Shown here in pieces: positions 23,198-30,428 of a stretch of DNA of 30,428 nt; position 1 is the first letter of the stretch, and every line of letters begins with the position of its first letter. The notes under the pieces are model-generated. The model worked only from the letters and a program-made list of their open reading frames with translations, did not search any database and was not told the DNA's origin. The stretch covers positions 1 to 30,428 of the forward strand of contig DLEF01000058.1 in assembly GCA_002481545.1 (NCBI GenBank), in the 5' to 3' direction. This stretch comes from Cyanobacteria bacterium UBA7753 (GTDB taxonomy: Bacteria; Cyanobacteriota; Vampirovibrionia; Gastranaerophilales; Gastranaerophilaceae). The translations under genes and the position numbers were made by a program.

Positions 23198-23203
23198 ATT
23201 ATA
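23198..23203 (-). promoter_or_regulatory. -10 box of the LipM-like gene, leaderless arrangement
   Basis: TATAAT on the minus strand lies 6 nt before the proposed ATG at 23191. No Shine-Dalgarno and no good -35 were seen. Confidence 0.4.
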
Positions 23204-23263
23204 ATATAATTTGTAACAATTTGTATATAATACGCAAATTAATCCGTTTGGGTACATTATATA

Positions 23264-23277
23264 CTTGTACGTACAAG
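23264..23277. promoter_or_regulatory. Perfect 14-bp palindrome upstream of the M16 peptidase gene
   Basis: CTTGTACGTACAAG is perfectly symmetrical and lies 17 bp before the ATG, in the spacer between divergent genes. TATACT at 23260-23265 overlaps it, so a bound dimeric regulator would block transcription. TTGTAC/GTACAA half-sites also occur in the 4684-4718 hairpin. Confidence 0.4.
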
Positions 23278-23294
23278 ATAAGTGAAATTTTACT

Positions 23295-26153
23295 ATGAAT
23301 GATTTTAACTATTTGAATAATTTTAGAGCTCATGTGGACGGAATAAGAAGTAAGGGACTCAATAATACACCAACAACTGATGAGACAAAAGCTCCGGCAT
23401 CAGAGGAAGTAAAAAGTTTACCTAATGTAACGCCTGACTACAATGTTACGGTACCTGTCGGATACCAAAAACTCGGCGTTGAAAAGCTTGAAAACGGACA
23501 GGAAATTCATTGTTACAAATTAAATAACGGACAAAAAGTATTTATAGCTCCTAAAGAAGGCTCAACAACAGTTCTTAATACGTACGTAAACACGGGTTCA
23601 ATGAATGAGAAAGATGACGAAAGAGGAATAAGCCATTTCTGTGAGCATATGGCATTTAACGGAACAAACGGTTCTAACGGATATGAAAAACTCGGTGTAG
23701 GCGATGTATTCAGAAAAATTGATAAAATGGGCGGAAATACAAACGCGTCAACTTCTTTTGCCGAAACGAATTATACGATTTCCATTCCGCAGTTTAAACA
23801 GGATGATTTGGAAACAATCATAAAAATGCAAGCAGCAATGATGAACGACCTTGAAATGTCAAAACCTATGGTTGATAAAGAGCACGGACCTGTTACATCA
23901 GAGATTAATATGTATTCTGATATGCCTGATAATATTGCGTTGAATACAGCTATAAAGAATTTGTATAATATTAATACAACATCAGATGATATTGTTGCGG
24001 GAACCGTTAATAATATTATGAATGTTGACAGCAACAAAGTAATGAATTATTACAAAAACAACTATTATCCCGCTAATATGATAACGGTTGTAACTGGCGA
24101 TGTTAACCCTGATAAGACGATTGATTTAATTGCTAAGAACTTTAGAGGTGAAAATCCGACAAAGCCTGAGAGAAGACATGAAACTTTCACTCCGATACAA
24201 CATACGGTAAGAAAAGATATAATTTCACCAAAGGCTGTAGCTACAACAGGGGTTTTGTGTTTCGACGGGCCTGAAAACAATAACACTAAAGACATTATCG
24301 CAGTAAATGCTTTGAATAAATATTTGTTTAACAATATAAACTCCGTATCTAAGCAGCAATTGAAAGATTATGGGGTTGAAGTATCGGCAGCAAAGGATAA
24401 AATCAGGACAGAACCTAATGACAGCACTCTTTTAAGCCTTACTTTCGATTCAACGGAAGATAATTCAGAAGTAGCTTTAAAATCGATTTATAACACGATT
24501 GCTAATTTTAAACCGCTGTCCGATGAAGAGATGGACACTCTTAAAACAGGTTTAAAAATGGATTATGAAATGCAGTGTGAAAATTCTGACAGTCTTAATT
24601 ATATGATAGGTCAGGATGCACTAGCAGGGAACTTTGACCTTTGTAAAGACGCTATAAAACAAATAGACTCTTTAACATCTGAGGACTTAGTAAACGCTTT
24701 ACATAAATATTATGACCTTAACAAAGTATCAATTGCGGTTATTCACCCTGACAAAGCGAATGTGTCTTCCATAAGCGAAAATCATAACAAAGCAAAAAGC
24801 ATAAGCTTTACGGGAACAGAGGCAATACAAAATGCAAATAAAACGACAAACAATGAAAAAGTTCCTCTAAAAACAGATAAAATTGATAATTATACATTGG
24901 ATAATAAGGTAAATGTTGCTCTAATCAATACTAATAATGATGTTGCTACAGTGTCGGCATACTTAACATCGCCTGTTCCGGCAAATACAAAACCGGGGGT
25001 TGCGGAAGTATTATCCGAAATAATTTCTCGCGGAACAAAAGAAAAAGTCGCAATAACGAATAAAAACAATGTTAACTCATTTACGGGAGCTTCAGAAAAC
25101 CATGAGTATTATGAAGCTACTTTGCCTGCAAAAAACATTACGGTCGGGATGGAGCTAATGAAAGACACATTGTTCAATCCTGCATTTAACGAAGAAACAT
25201 TTGAAAAAGCTAAAAATTACGTCAAAAATGAGCTTTTAACAACACAGCCAAACGCTTATGATAACTTAAAGAATGATTTGTTTGCAGGAACTCCGAAAGG
25301 ATATTCAAACAAAGATATTCTTAATAATATAGATAATGTTACTCTTGCGGATGTTGAAGGTTTACACAAATATCTGACTGATAACAGCGGGATGACGTTT
25401 GTTGCAAGTGTTCCTATGCAAAAATATCCGAATATGAAAAACGTTATAAATAATGAGCTTATGACTCTTTCTGACGGAAAGCCGTTGACGCCGAAAGTAT
25501 TTAACGATTACACTCCGACAGAAAAGACAAAAGTTGTAACAGATACCGCCAATACCGCACAAGCAGATATTATTGAGGCATTTAAGTTCCCGCTTGAACA
25601 TAACCCGAAAGAGATTGCAACGTGTGAACTTATGAACAGCATTCTTTCAAGCGGTGATGAAACAGGATTGTTTAATAACTTGAGAGAAAAAGAAAAACTC
25701 GCATACAGTGTACGTTCAGGTTTTAATTTCTCATCATATAAGACTGCGACAATTGCTTGTAACATTTTAACAACAACTGACAGCCCTGATATGAAGAGTT
25801 ATGATAACGTTCAAAAATCCATAAACGGGTTTAACAGACAAATAAATAAGATGAAAAACGGTGAATTTACTGATGATGAACTTGCTACGGCAAAACTCAA
25901 TTTTAAACGAAAATTACTGCAGGCAACAGAAGATTCTATCGATAAAGTTACATCCATTTCACAAGGTATGAACTCCGTAAACGGGATGGATGAAATCAAT
26001 AAACAATATGTCGAAATTGATAACATCACTAAAGATGATATTGTAAACGCCACAAATAAAGTCTTTAATAATAAACCTTTATATTCAATAAGAGCATCTA
26101 AAGATACTCTTGATGCGAACAAGGACTTTTTAAGCGGTTTAGAAAATAATTAG
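23295..26153 (+). CDS. M16 family zinc metallopeptidase, two tandem domains
   Basis: The 952-aa protein has two M16 halves. The first carries the inverted zinc motif HFCEH (114-118) and the third ligand Glu196 in DKEHGPV, so it should be active. The second half (from about 520) has no HxxEH and is the usual inactive partner that closes the chamber. NLREKEKLAYSVRSGF matches the conserved R/Y segment of the second half. The N-terminus (about 1-50) is polar and has no recognisable signal peptide, unlike the periplasmic M16 peptidases, so it may work in the cytosol on short peptides or be exported by another route. No Shine-Dalgarno is evident; a palindrome lies upstream. Confidence 0.9.
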   Translation: MNDFNYLNNFRAHVDGIRSKGLNNTPTTDETKAPASEEVKSLPNVTPDYNVTVPVGYQKLGVEKLENGQEIHCYKLNNGQKVFIAPKEGSTTVLNTYVNTGSMNEKDDERGISHFCEHMAFNGTNGSNGYEKLGVGDVFRKIDKMGGNTNASTSFAETNYTISIPQFKQDDLETIIKMQAAMMNDLEMSKPMVDKEHGPVTSEINMYSDMPDNIALNTAIKNLYNINTTSDDIVAGTVNNIMNVDSNKVMNYYKNNYYPANMITVVTGDVNPDKTIDLIAKNFRGENPTKPERRHETFTPIQHTVRKDIISPKAVATTGVLCFDGPENNNTKDIIAVNALNKYLFNNINSVSKQQLKDYGVEVSAAKDKIRTEPNDSTLLSLTFDSTEDNSEVALKSIYNTIANFKPLSDEEMDTLKTGLKMDYEMQCENSDSLNYMIGQDALAGNFDLCKDAIKQIDSLTSEDLVNALHKYYDLNKVSIAVIHPDKANVSSISENHNKAKSISFTGTEAIQNANKTTNNEKVPLKTDKIDNYTLDNKVNVALINTNNDVATVSAYLTSPVPANTKPGVAEVLSEIISRGTKEKVAITNKNNVNSFTGASENHEYYEATLPAKNITVGMELMKDTLFNPAFNEETFEKAKNYVKNELLTTQPNAYDNLKNDLFAGTPKGYSNKDILNNIDNVTLADVEGLHKYLTDNSGMTFVASVPMQKYPNMKNVINNELMTLSDGKPLTPKVFNDYTPTEKTKVVTDTANTAQADIIEAFKFPLEHNPKEIATCELMNSILSSGDETGLFNNLREKEKLAYSVRSGFNFSSYKTATIACNILTTTDSPDMKSYDNVQKSINGFNRQINKMKNGEFTDDELATAKLNFKRKLLQATEDSIDKVTSISQGMNSVNGMDEINKQYVEIDNITKDDIVNATNKVFNNKPLYSIRASKDTLDANKDFLSGLENN

Positions 26154-26261
26154 TATCTTTATTAATAAATTTCTATAATTAATTTATAATACTAATTGTT
26201 ACTTGTTTGCAATTATAGATATTTAATAGTAAGATATTATAAAAGACTTGGGAGAGAAAAG

Positions 26262-26366
26262 ATGGATTTTTTCAGAAGACATCAAAGGGCTATAATCGCA
26301 ATTATATCAATTACTTTCATTGCATGGACAATTGGATTAATGCTTTTGCCTGCTTTAGTCGGGTAG
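26262..26366 (+). CDS. 34-aa single-span membrane peptide
   Basis: The frame encodes MDFFRRHQRAI followed by a hydrophobic helix (about 11-33) and a stop. The basic start and single helix predict an inner-membrane peptide with its N-terminus inside. A GGGAGAG ribosome site lies 5 nt before the ATG, and the stop is 11 bp before the M23 peptidase ATG, so it heads that operon. The sequence resembles the membrane anchor at the start of SurA/PpiD-type foldases, but no further domain follows in frame. Confidence 0.62.
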   Translation: MDFFRRHQRAIIAIISITFIAWTIGLMLLPALVG

Positions 26367-26377
26367 TTGGGGAATAA

Positions 26378-27553
26378 ATGAATATCAAAAAACTTACAAT
26401 TTCATTTATTGCTTTGACTCTGTTTTTTATGGGACAGAGTGGTTTTTGTTCGCACCGAAACAGTGCGTTTGTAAACAAATATAAAAACGCAAGTAATGCA
26501 ACCAAAAGAAGTGCTATATCGACATTAAGACACCAACAGTCCATAGCGCATAAAAAAGCTGTCCATTTGAGAACACTTGAACGTGCTGAACATAATAAGT
26601 TATACAAAAACCAACGTAACTTAGAAGATAACCGTAATAATTTAGCGGTTACACAAGACCGATATACAAGAAAACTCAATGAACTTAATCAAATGAAAGC
26701 TCGCAAAACTGTTGCGGTTCTTCAATATATCAAAATATATGATGGAATAAAATACAGAATACGTGATATCTATAAAACTCAAAGAAAAGGTTTCTTTGAG
26801 CTGTTGTTGACTTCTAACGATATAAACACATTTATAGACAGACTTCATTTTGAAGAAATCATAATGAAAGAAGACTATAAGAGAATGCAACAGGCAAGAC
26901 AAAAAGCAGAAGAAATTGCCAGACTTGAAACATCTATTCAGTTAGAACAGCAAAGTTTGAATAAAGTAAAAGGTGAACTCTTAAGACAACAACATGACAT
27001 AGAAAACAATATTGCTTTCAACAAAAAGATGATTGATAAGTTGAAAACAAACAGAGCATATTACGAACGTACAGAAAATGAATTGGCAGCTCAGTCTGCA
27101 AGCTTGGAAGCAATGTTAGCACGCAGACCTGCATCTGCAAGTTCAGGCATAAAAGTTACAACAGGATTTATGAGACCTTTGTCAGGTCAAATAACTTCAC
27201 CATTCGGATACAGAACACACCCTATATTCCACACAAAGAAATTCCACTCAGGTGTTGATATAGCTGCGCCGTTAAATACTCCGATAAGAGCTTCTAACTC
27301 AGGTAAAGTTATTATGGCAGGTTGGTATGGCGGATACGGTAAAGTCGTAATCATAGACCATGGGATAGTCAGAGGACAACCGATAACAACATTATACGGG
27401 CACATGAACTCTATCTCCGTAAGACAAGGTCAAAGCGTAAAGAAAGGACAAGTCGTAGGGCACGTCGGTTCTACCGGATACAGTACAGGTCCTCACTGTC
27501 ACTTTGAAGTACGTATAAAAGGGCAACCGAGAAATCCGTTCAATTACATATAG
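26378..27553 (+). CDS. EnvC/NlpD-type M23 (LytM) peptidoglycan hydrolase or amidase activator
   Basis: The 391-aa protein has a signal peptide (cleavage probably after about 24-25, GFCS), a long coiled coil (about 30-245) and a C-terminal LytM domain. The zinc ligands appear intact: His290 and Asp294 in FHSGVDIA, and His373 and His375 in GPHCHFEV. The protein could therefore cut peptide cross-links, whereas EnvC itself is a degenerate activator. The coiled-coil plan is that of EnvC, which works with FtsEX at division. The Cys at the end of the signal could alternatively make it a lipoprotein. It lies between the 34-aa membrane peptide and the LptD-like gene. Confidence 0.92.
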   Translation: MNIKKLTISFIALTLFFMGQSGFCSHRNSAFVNKYKNASNATKRSAISTLRHQQSIAHKKAVHLRTLERAEHNKLYKNQRNLEDNRNNLAVTQDRYTRKLNELNQMKARKTVAVLQYIKIYDGIKYRIRDIYKTQRKGFFELLLTSNDINTFIDRLHFEEIIMKEDYKRMQQARQKAEEIARLETSIQLEQQSLNKVKGELLRQQHDIENNIAFNKKMIDKLKTNRAYYERTENELAAQSASLEAMLARRPASASSGIKVTTGFMRPLSGQITSPFGYRTHPIFHTKKFHSGVDIAAPLNTPIRASNSGKVIMAGWYGGYGKVVIIDHGIVRGQPITTLYGHMNSISVRQGQSVKKGQVVGHVGSTGYSTGPHCHFEVRIKGQPRNPFNYI

Positions 27554-27562
27554 GAATAACAA

Positions 27563-29689
27563 ATGATAAAAAAATATATACTTAGTACACTTTTAATACT
27601 TATGTTGACAACATCTGTCGTGTTTGCCCATTCTGAGCCTGCGGATTTCACGGGTGAAAACTATTTCCGCTCTCCTATTGATGACTTTGCTCAACCGAAA
27701 GAAGAAAAAGCAAGCCATCATAATGACGGAACTATGCCACCTTTAAAGATATTAAGATTAAAAACTAAGCATTATTTTGCAACCGCAGACGAGAGAAAAG
27801 CTGAAAAACAAAAAAAGAAAGAGATGAAAAAAGCTCTGAAAGCATACAAAAAGAACAAAGTTCTTGAAGATGCTCAGGCAATGGATGCTCCGACGGATAA
27901 AGATATAGAACACTTGGAAACAGGTGGAGTTGAAGAATCTAAAGCTCCTCAAAGAGTTGTAATAGTCTGTGATGATATGGATTATTCAACTGAAACTGCT
28001 GTTTTGAATGCAAACGGGCATGTACTTGTTACATTCGTACAAGAAGGCGCAACACTTAAAACAGATCATCTTGTCTATGATAAAAGAAGTAACCACGTAA
28101 GTGCGATAGGAAATGTTGTTGTAAGTAAAAAAGGAATAGATACTTACGGGGAGTCTATAAATGTTGATTTAAACGAAGAAAACGCCTTGATTGATAAGCC
28201 TTTATCTAAAATGGCAACTATTAGTATATCCGCAGAAAAAGGTTATGTTTATCAGAATAAAATTATCCAAGAAAACGGTGAATTAAAGGTGGATTCAAGT
28301 TTCCCTCTTGAGCTTCAGCCTAGCGGAAAAGGTCCTAGACTAAAGAAAATGATGATTGGAATAGATGATACCTCCTCTGTTGATGATTTAACTCATAACC
28401 ATGATATGTATAAAATAAAAGTTTCAAACATAATCATTAATTCAGACAAAAAGATTGAATCTTTGGAATTAAGAAAAGCACAGGTATACAAAGGCAACCG
28501 ACACTTATTCACGGTTCCTTGGATAAAATTTTATACCAATAAAAACCATGATTTTGTTGACGGAGACTTTCCTGAACTCGGTTCCCGTCGTAATTTAGGT
28601 ATGTTTATAGGTCCGGGGTGGGCATTTAAGTTACCGTTCGGCTGGTTATTAAAAGTTGCACCTGTTGCAACTTACAAAAGCAAATTTGGTGTTGGTGGTT
28701 TTGCCAGATTTTTAAGCGGATCTAACGAAACCGAAATCGGATACGGGACATCAAAATCGAGATGGGTTGTCAGAGGTGAACAACAATTAGATGACAATTT
28801 AAAATTACAATATGCTGTATATGACCATATGGATGACTGGTTCTTAGGTCGTCGTATGCCTAAATACGGGGCAAGTTTGATTTATGAGAAATCATATACC
28901 CATCCAAACTTTTTCTTAAAAGATATGGACATGAAATATACACATAACGCAAGCTTTGGTTTATTCAAGGATGTTGACCATGATAAATATTTTAAGAAAT
29001 TGGAAGGTGACGGTCATGGAACCGTAAGAATGCGATATATGGCAGAAGTTGAACAGAAAATTCTGTCTTACAAAAACGAAGATGATTTAGTCAGTGCATA
29101 TTTAAGCATTGTTGGACAAGGTTCCGCCGCATTATACGGGACAGGCGAATCACAGTTTATAGGGAGAATAGGACCGAGACTCCATACTCAATATAGACGT
29201 TGGATGCAAGATGTCGGATATTTCCAAACAGGTTATGATGACCATACACCAATGCCTGTATTTGATGCATACAGATATGGTCACTCTAACTTATATGTAA
29301 GAGAATACATAAGACTTCACAGACTTTTGACCTTATCTTGGTTAGGCTCAATAACATTCTCCGATGACAGATGGAGCAACAGTATATTCTCAGAATGTTC
29401 ATTCTTTGTAAGCATCGGTCCTGATGATTTAAAATTAAACCTAGGATATGATGTTGTCAGAGAAAATGCTTATATAAACTTCTCCGTTGCATTAGATTCT
29501 AAGGGTTCAAAAGTAGATTATGACAGATTAGAAATAAAAAATCCTGAAAACTTCCAGTCTAATGATGAAAAGAAAGATTACTATACTGAAAACAAGACAG
29601 CATCGGATACTAAACCGACTATATTGAAAAAAGCCGTTGTTGAAGATATACCGATGAATTATGATGATAACGAAGATGAAGAGCTATAA
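27563..29689 (+). CDS. LptD/OstA-like outer-membrane assembly protein
   Basis: The 708-aa protein has a signal peptide (about 1-22, cleaved near VFAHS), a Lys-rich helix (about 75-115), a periplasmic OstA/LptA-like domain (about 130-215, with ATAVLNANGHV- and VSAIGNVVVS-type repeats) and a C-terminal barrel-like region with many aromatic-ended strands. This is the LptD plan as seen in cyanobacteria-like diderms, where it inserts lipopolysaccharide into the outer membrane. The tail after the barrel (about 660-708) is acidic and disordered, which is unusual. It lies 9 bp after the M23 gene and overlaps the aldolase gene by 14 bp, so it is operonic. Confidence 0.8.
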   Translation: MIKKYILSTLLILMLTTSVVFAHSEPADFTGENYFRSPIDDFAQPKEEKASHHNDGTMPPLKILRLKTKHYFATADERKAEKQKKKEMKKALKAYKKNKVLEDAQAMDAPTDKDIEHLETGGVEESKAPQRVVIVCDDMDYSTETAVLNANGHVLVTFVQEGATLKTDHLVYDKRSNHVSAIGNVVVSKKGIDTYGESINVDLNEENALIDKPLSKMATISISAEKGYVYQNKIIQENGELKVDSSFPLELQPSGKGPRLKKMMIGIDDTSSVDDLTHNHDMYKIKVSNIIINSDKKIESLELRKAQVYKGNRHLFTVPWIKFYTNKNHDFVDGDFPELGSRRNLGMFIGPGWAFKLPFGWLLKVAPVATYKSKFGVGGFARFLSGSNETEIGYGTSKSRWVVRGEQQLDDNLKLQYAVYDHMDDWFLGRRMPKYGASLIYEKSYTHPNFFLKDMDMKYTHNASFGLFKDVDHDKYFKKLEGDGHGTVRMRYMAEVEQKILSYKNEDDLVSAYLSIVGQGSAALYGTGESQFIGRIGPRLHTQYRRWMQDVGYFQTGYDDHTPMPVFDAYRYGHSNLYVREYIRLHRLLTLSWLGSITFSDDRWSNSIFSECSFFVSIGPDDLKLNLGYDVVRENAYINFSVALDSKGSKVDYDRLEIKNPENFQSNDEKKDYYTENKTASDTKPTILKKAVVEDIPMNYDDNEDEEL

Positions 29690-30308
29690 TAAAAAAGAAA
29701 TTATAAACAATATTATAGAAATAGGTCACAGACTCGGAAGCAAATGTTATACTCCGGGCTATTCAGGAAATCTATCGTGCAGATATAAAGACCATATGAT
29801 TATTACAACATCAGGTTCTTCTAACGGATATCTTTCAAAAGATGATTTCACAGAGACTGACTTTGACGGGAACTCTTTAGAAAAAGGGAAGAAACCTTCC
29901 AGTGAAAAACTTTTACATATAGCTTTTTATAAGAAAAGACCTGACGTTCAGAGTATTATACATGTTCACCCTGCAGGGTTAAGCGCGTTTGCTGCTGCAG
30001 GGAAAGATTTGTTAGAGCCAATTATGGCAGAGAATGTTTTTTATTTCGGAGGGATTCCTCTTGCCGAATACGGGCAGCCGTCATCCGAGGTATTAGTCAA
30101 AAATACCGAGATATATTTTGATAAATATGATGCAGTTTTGATGGCTAACCACGGAGTTATAATCGGGAGCGCAACACTTGAGGACGCTTATCAAAAGCTT
30201 GAACTTGCGGAAGAGTATGCAAAAACGGTTATTTATTCTAAGATTTTAGGCGGGGCAAAACCTCTAAATAAGGAAGAAGAAAACAAAGTACTTGAGATGA
30301 GAGGGTAG
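29676..30308 (+). CDS. Class II aldolase/adducin family (fuculose-phosphate-aldolase-like)
   Basis: The 210-aa protein has the family motifs GYSGNLSCR, ITTSGS, PSSEK with catalytic Glu77, HVHP (His96, His98) and NHG with His159. It is a zinc enzyme acting on a sugar phosphate by aldol cleavage, epimerisation or dehydration. Candidates are L-fuculose-1-P aldolase and methylthioribulose-1-P dehydratase (MtnB). The latter would fit the methylthioadenosine phosphorylase in the same window, but nothing else in the sequence decides it. An ATG at 29661 is an alternative start; 29676 is preferred because MKSYNKKEIINNIIEIGHRL matches the family start. It overlaps the LptD-like stop and ends before a terminator. 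Confidence 0.88.
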   Translation: MKSYNKKEIINNIIEIGHRLGSKCYTPGYSGNLSCRYKDHMIITTSGSSNGYLSKDDFTETDFDGNSLEKGKKPSSEKLLHIAFYKKRPDVQSIIHVHPAGLSAFAAAGKDLLEPIMAENVFYFGGIPLAEYGQPSSEVLVKNTEIYFDKYDAVLMANHGVIIGSATLEDAYQKLELAEEYAKTVIYSKILGGAKPLNKEEENKVLEMRG

Positions 30309-30343
30309 CCCAAACGAGGGGGCCCTGTAAAAATTACAATAAA

Positions 30344-30368
30344 AAAGACAGCTATAAAAGCTGTCTTT
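30344..30368. terminator. Terminator after the aldolase gene
   Basis: AAAGACAGCT (30344-30353) and AGCTGTCTTT (30359-30368) form a perfect 10-bp stem with a 5-nt loop, preceded by further A residues. It can serve the operon on the left and a minus-strand tRNA on the right. Confidence 0.82.
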
Positions 30369-30374
30369 AATAAA

Positions 30375-30419
30375 TGGTTGCGGGAGCCGGATTTGAACCA
30401 GCGACCTCCGGGTTATGAG
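30375..30419 (-). tRNA. 3' half of an initiator tRNA-fMet (CAT), partial
   Basis: Read on the minus strand, it starts with the anticodon loop CTCATAA, then CCCGG (3' anticodon arm), variable loop, T-arm GCTGG-TTCAAAT-CCGGC (all five pairs form, one as G-T), and the acceptor end TCCCGCA-A-CCA. A72 is the initiator-type base expected opposite C1. Upstream of the loop the next bases (ATAGA) cannot pair with CCCGG. The 5' half is therefore absent from the visible nine bases, which is where the window ends. It may be an integration remnant (att site) or an assembly junction. Confidence 0.75.
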
Positions 30420-30428
30420 TCTATAAAA

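Noticed and set aside
23192..23257. ATG at 23257 as the start of the LipM-like gene
   Set aside because: The 22 added residues do not resemble the family, and the internal ATG at 23191 matches the usual N-terminus.
30375..30428. Group I intron in the tRNA-fMet anticodon loop, as known in some cyanobacteria
   Set aside because: A group I intron should end in G directly before an exon that completes the anticodon stem. The base before CTCATAA is A, and no exon boundary in the visible sequence restores pairing. Too little sequence remains to see an intron core.

Overview
The window (30,428 bp, low GC) reads as a chromosomal segment of an anaerobic, diderm, gut-type bacterium. My best guess is the non-photosynthetic cyanobacterial sister lineage (Melainabacteria/Vampirovibrionia, Gastranaerophilales-like). 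The reasons are an LptD-like outer-membrane protein and an autotransporter-type barrel (so an outer membrane), a biotin-dependent Na+-pumping decarboxylase operon (anaerobic energy metabolism), a YggT protein, and several helical proteins that I recall only from that lineage. The taxonomy is inference and was not checked against any database.

Layout. 1-4.7 kb: the 3' end of an outer-membrane barrel gene, the ClpB disaggregase and a small duplicated-motif protein. 4.7-7.2 kb: an MnmC1-like tRNA methyltransferase overlapping an FAD oxidoreductase. 7.2-10.8 kb, minus strand: a metal exporter, a membrane-anchored class A beta-lactamase-type serine hydrolase, YggT and methylthioadenosine phosphorylase. 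10.8-11.25 kb: a gene-free spacer full of palindromes and an octamer repeat. 11.25-14.9 kb: two lineage-type helical proteins around a GIY-YIG nuclease cassette and the rplU-rpmA ribosomal pair. 14.9-17.7 kb: FolD, a CooC-like ATPase, small proteins and a CxxCxxCC protein. 17.7-21.7 kb: birA-oadG-oadA-oadB, a self-contained sodium-pump operon with its own biotin ligase. 21.8-23.2 kb: a coiled-coil protein and a lipoate/octanoyl transferase. 23.3-30.3 kb: an M16 peptidase, then a probable envelope operon (34-aa membrane peptide, EnvC-type M23 peptidase, LptD-like protein, class II aldolase). The last 54 bases hold the 3' half of an initiator tRNA.

The most unusual structures are not ordinary genes. 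(1) A 98-aa GIY-YIG nuclease gene sits between two inverted copies of a 58-nt element. The copies align without gaps and are identical except for two flank bases and six base pairs of the hairpin stem, and all six pairs are replaced by other complementary pairs. This looks like a nuclease-associated palindromic mobile element, analogous to REP/RAYT systems but with a different enzyme. (2) A degenerate 8-bp-period repeat (consensus near GCACTAAG) occurs three times, once supplying the last codons and stop of a gene. (3) At least five genes lack a Shine-Dalgarno sequence and have a -10 box 6-7 nt before the start codon, suggesting leaderless mRNAs. (4) A tRNA-fMet 3' half that loses tRNA identity at the anticodon loop suggests an integration boundary at the right edge.
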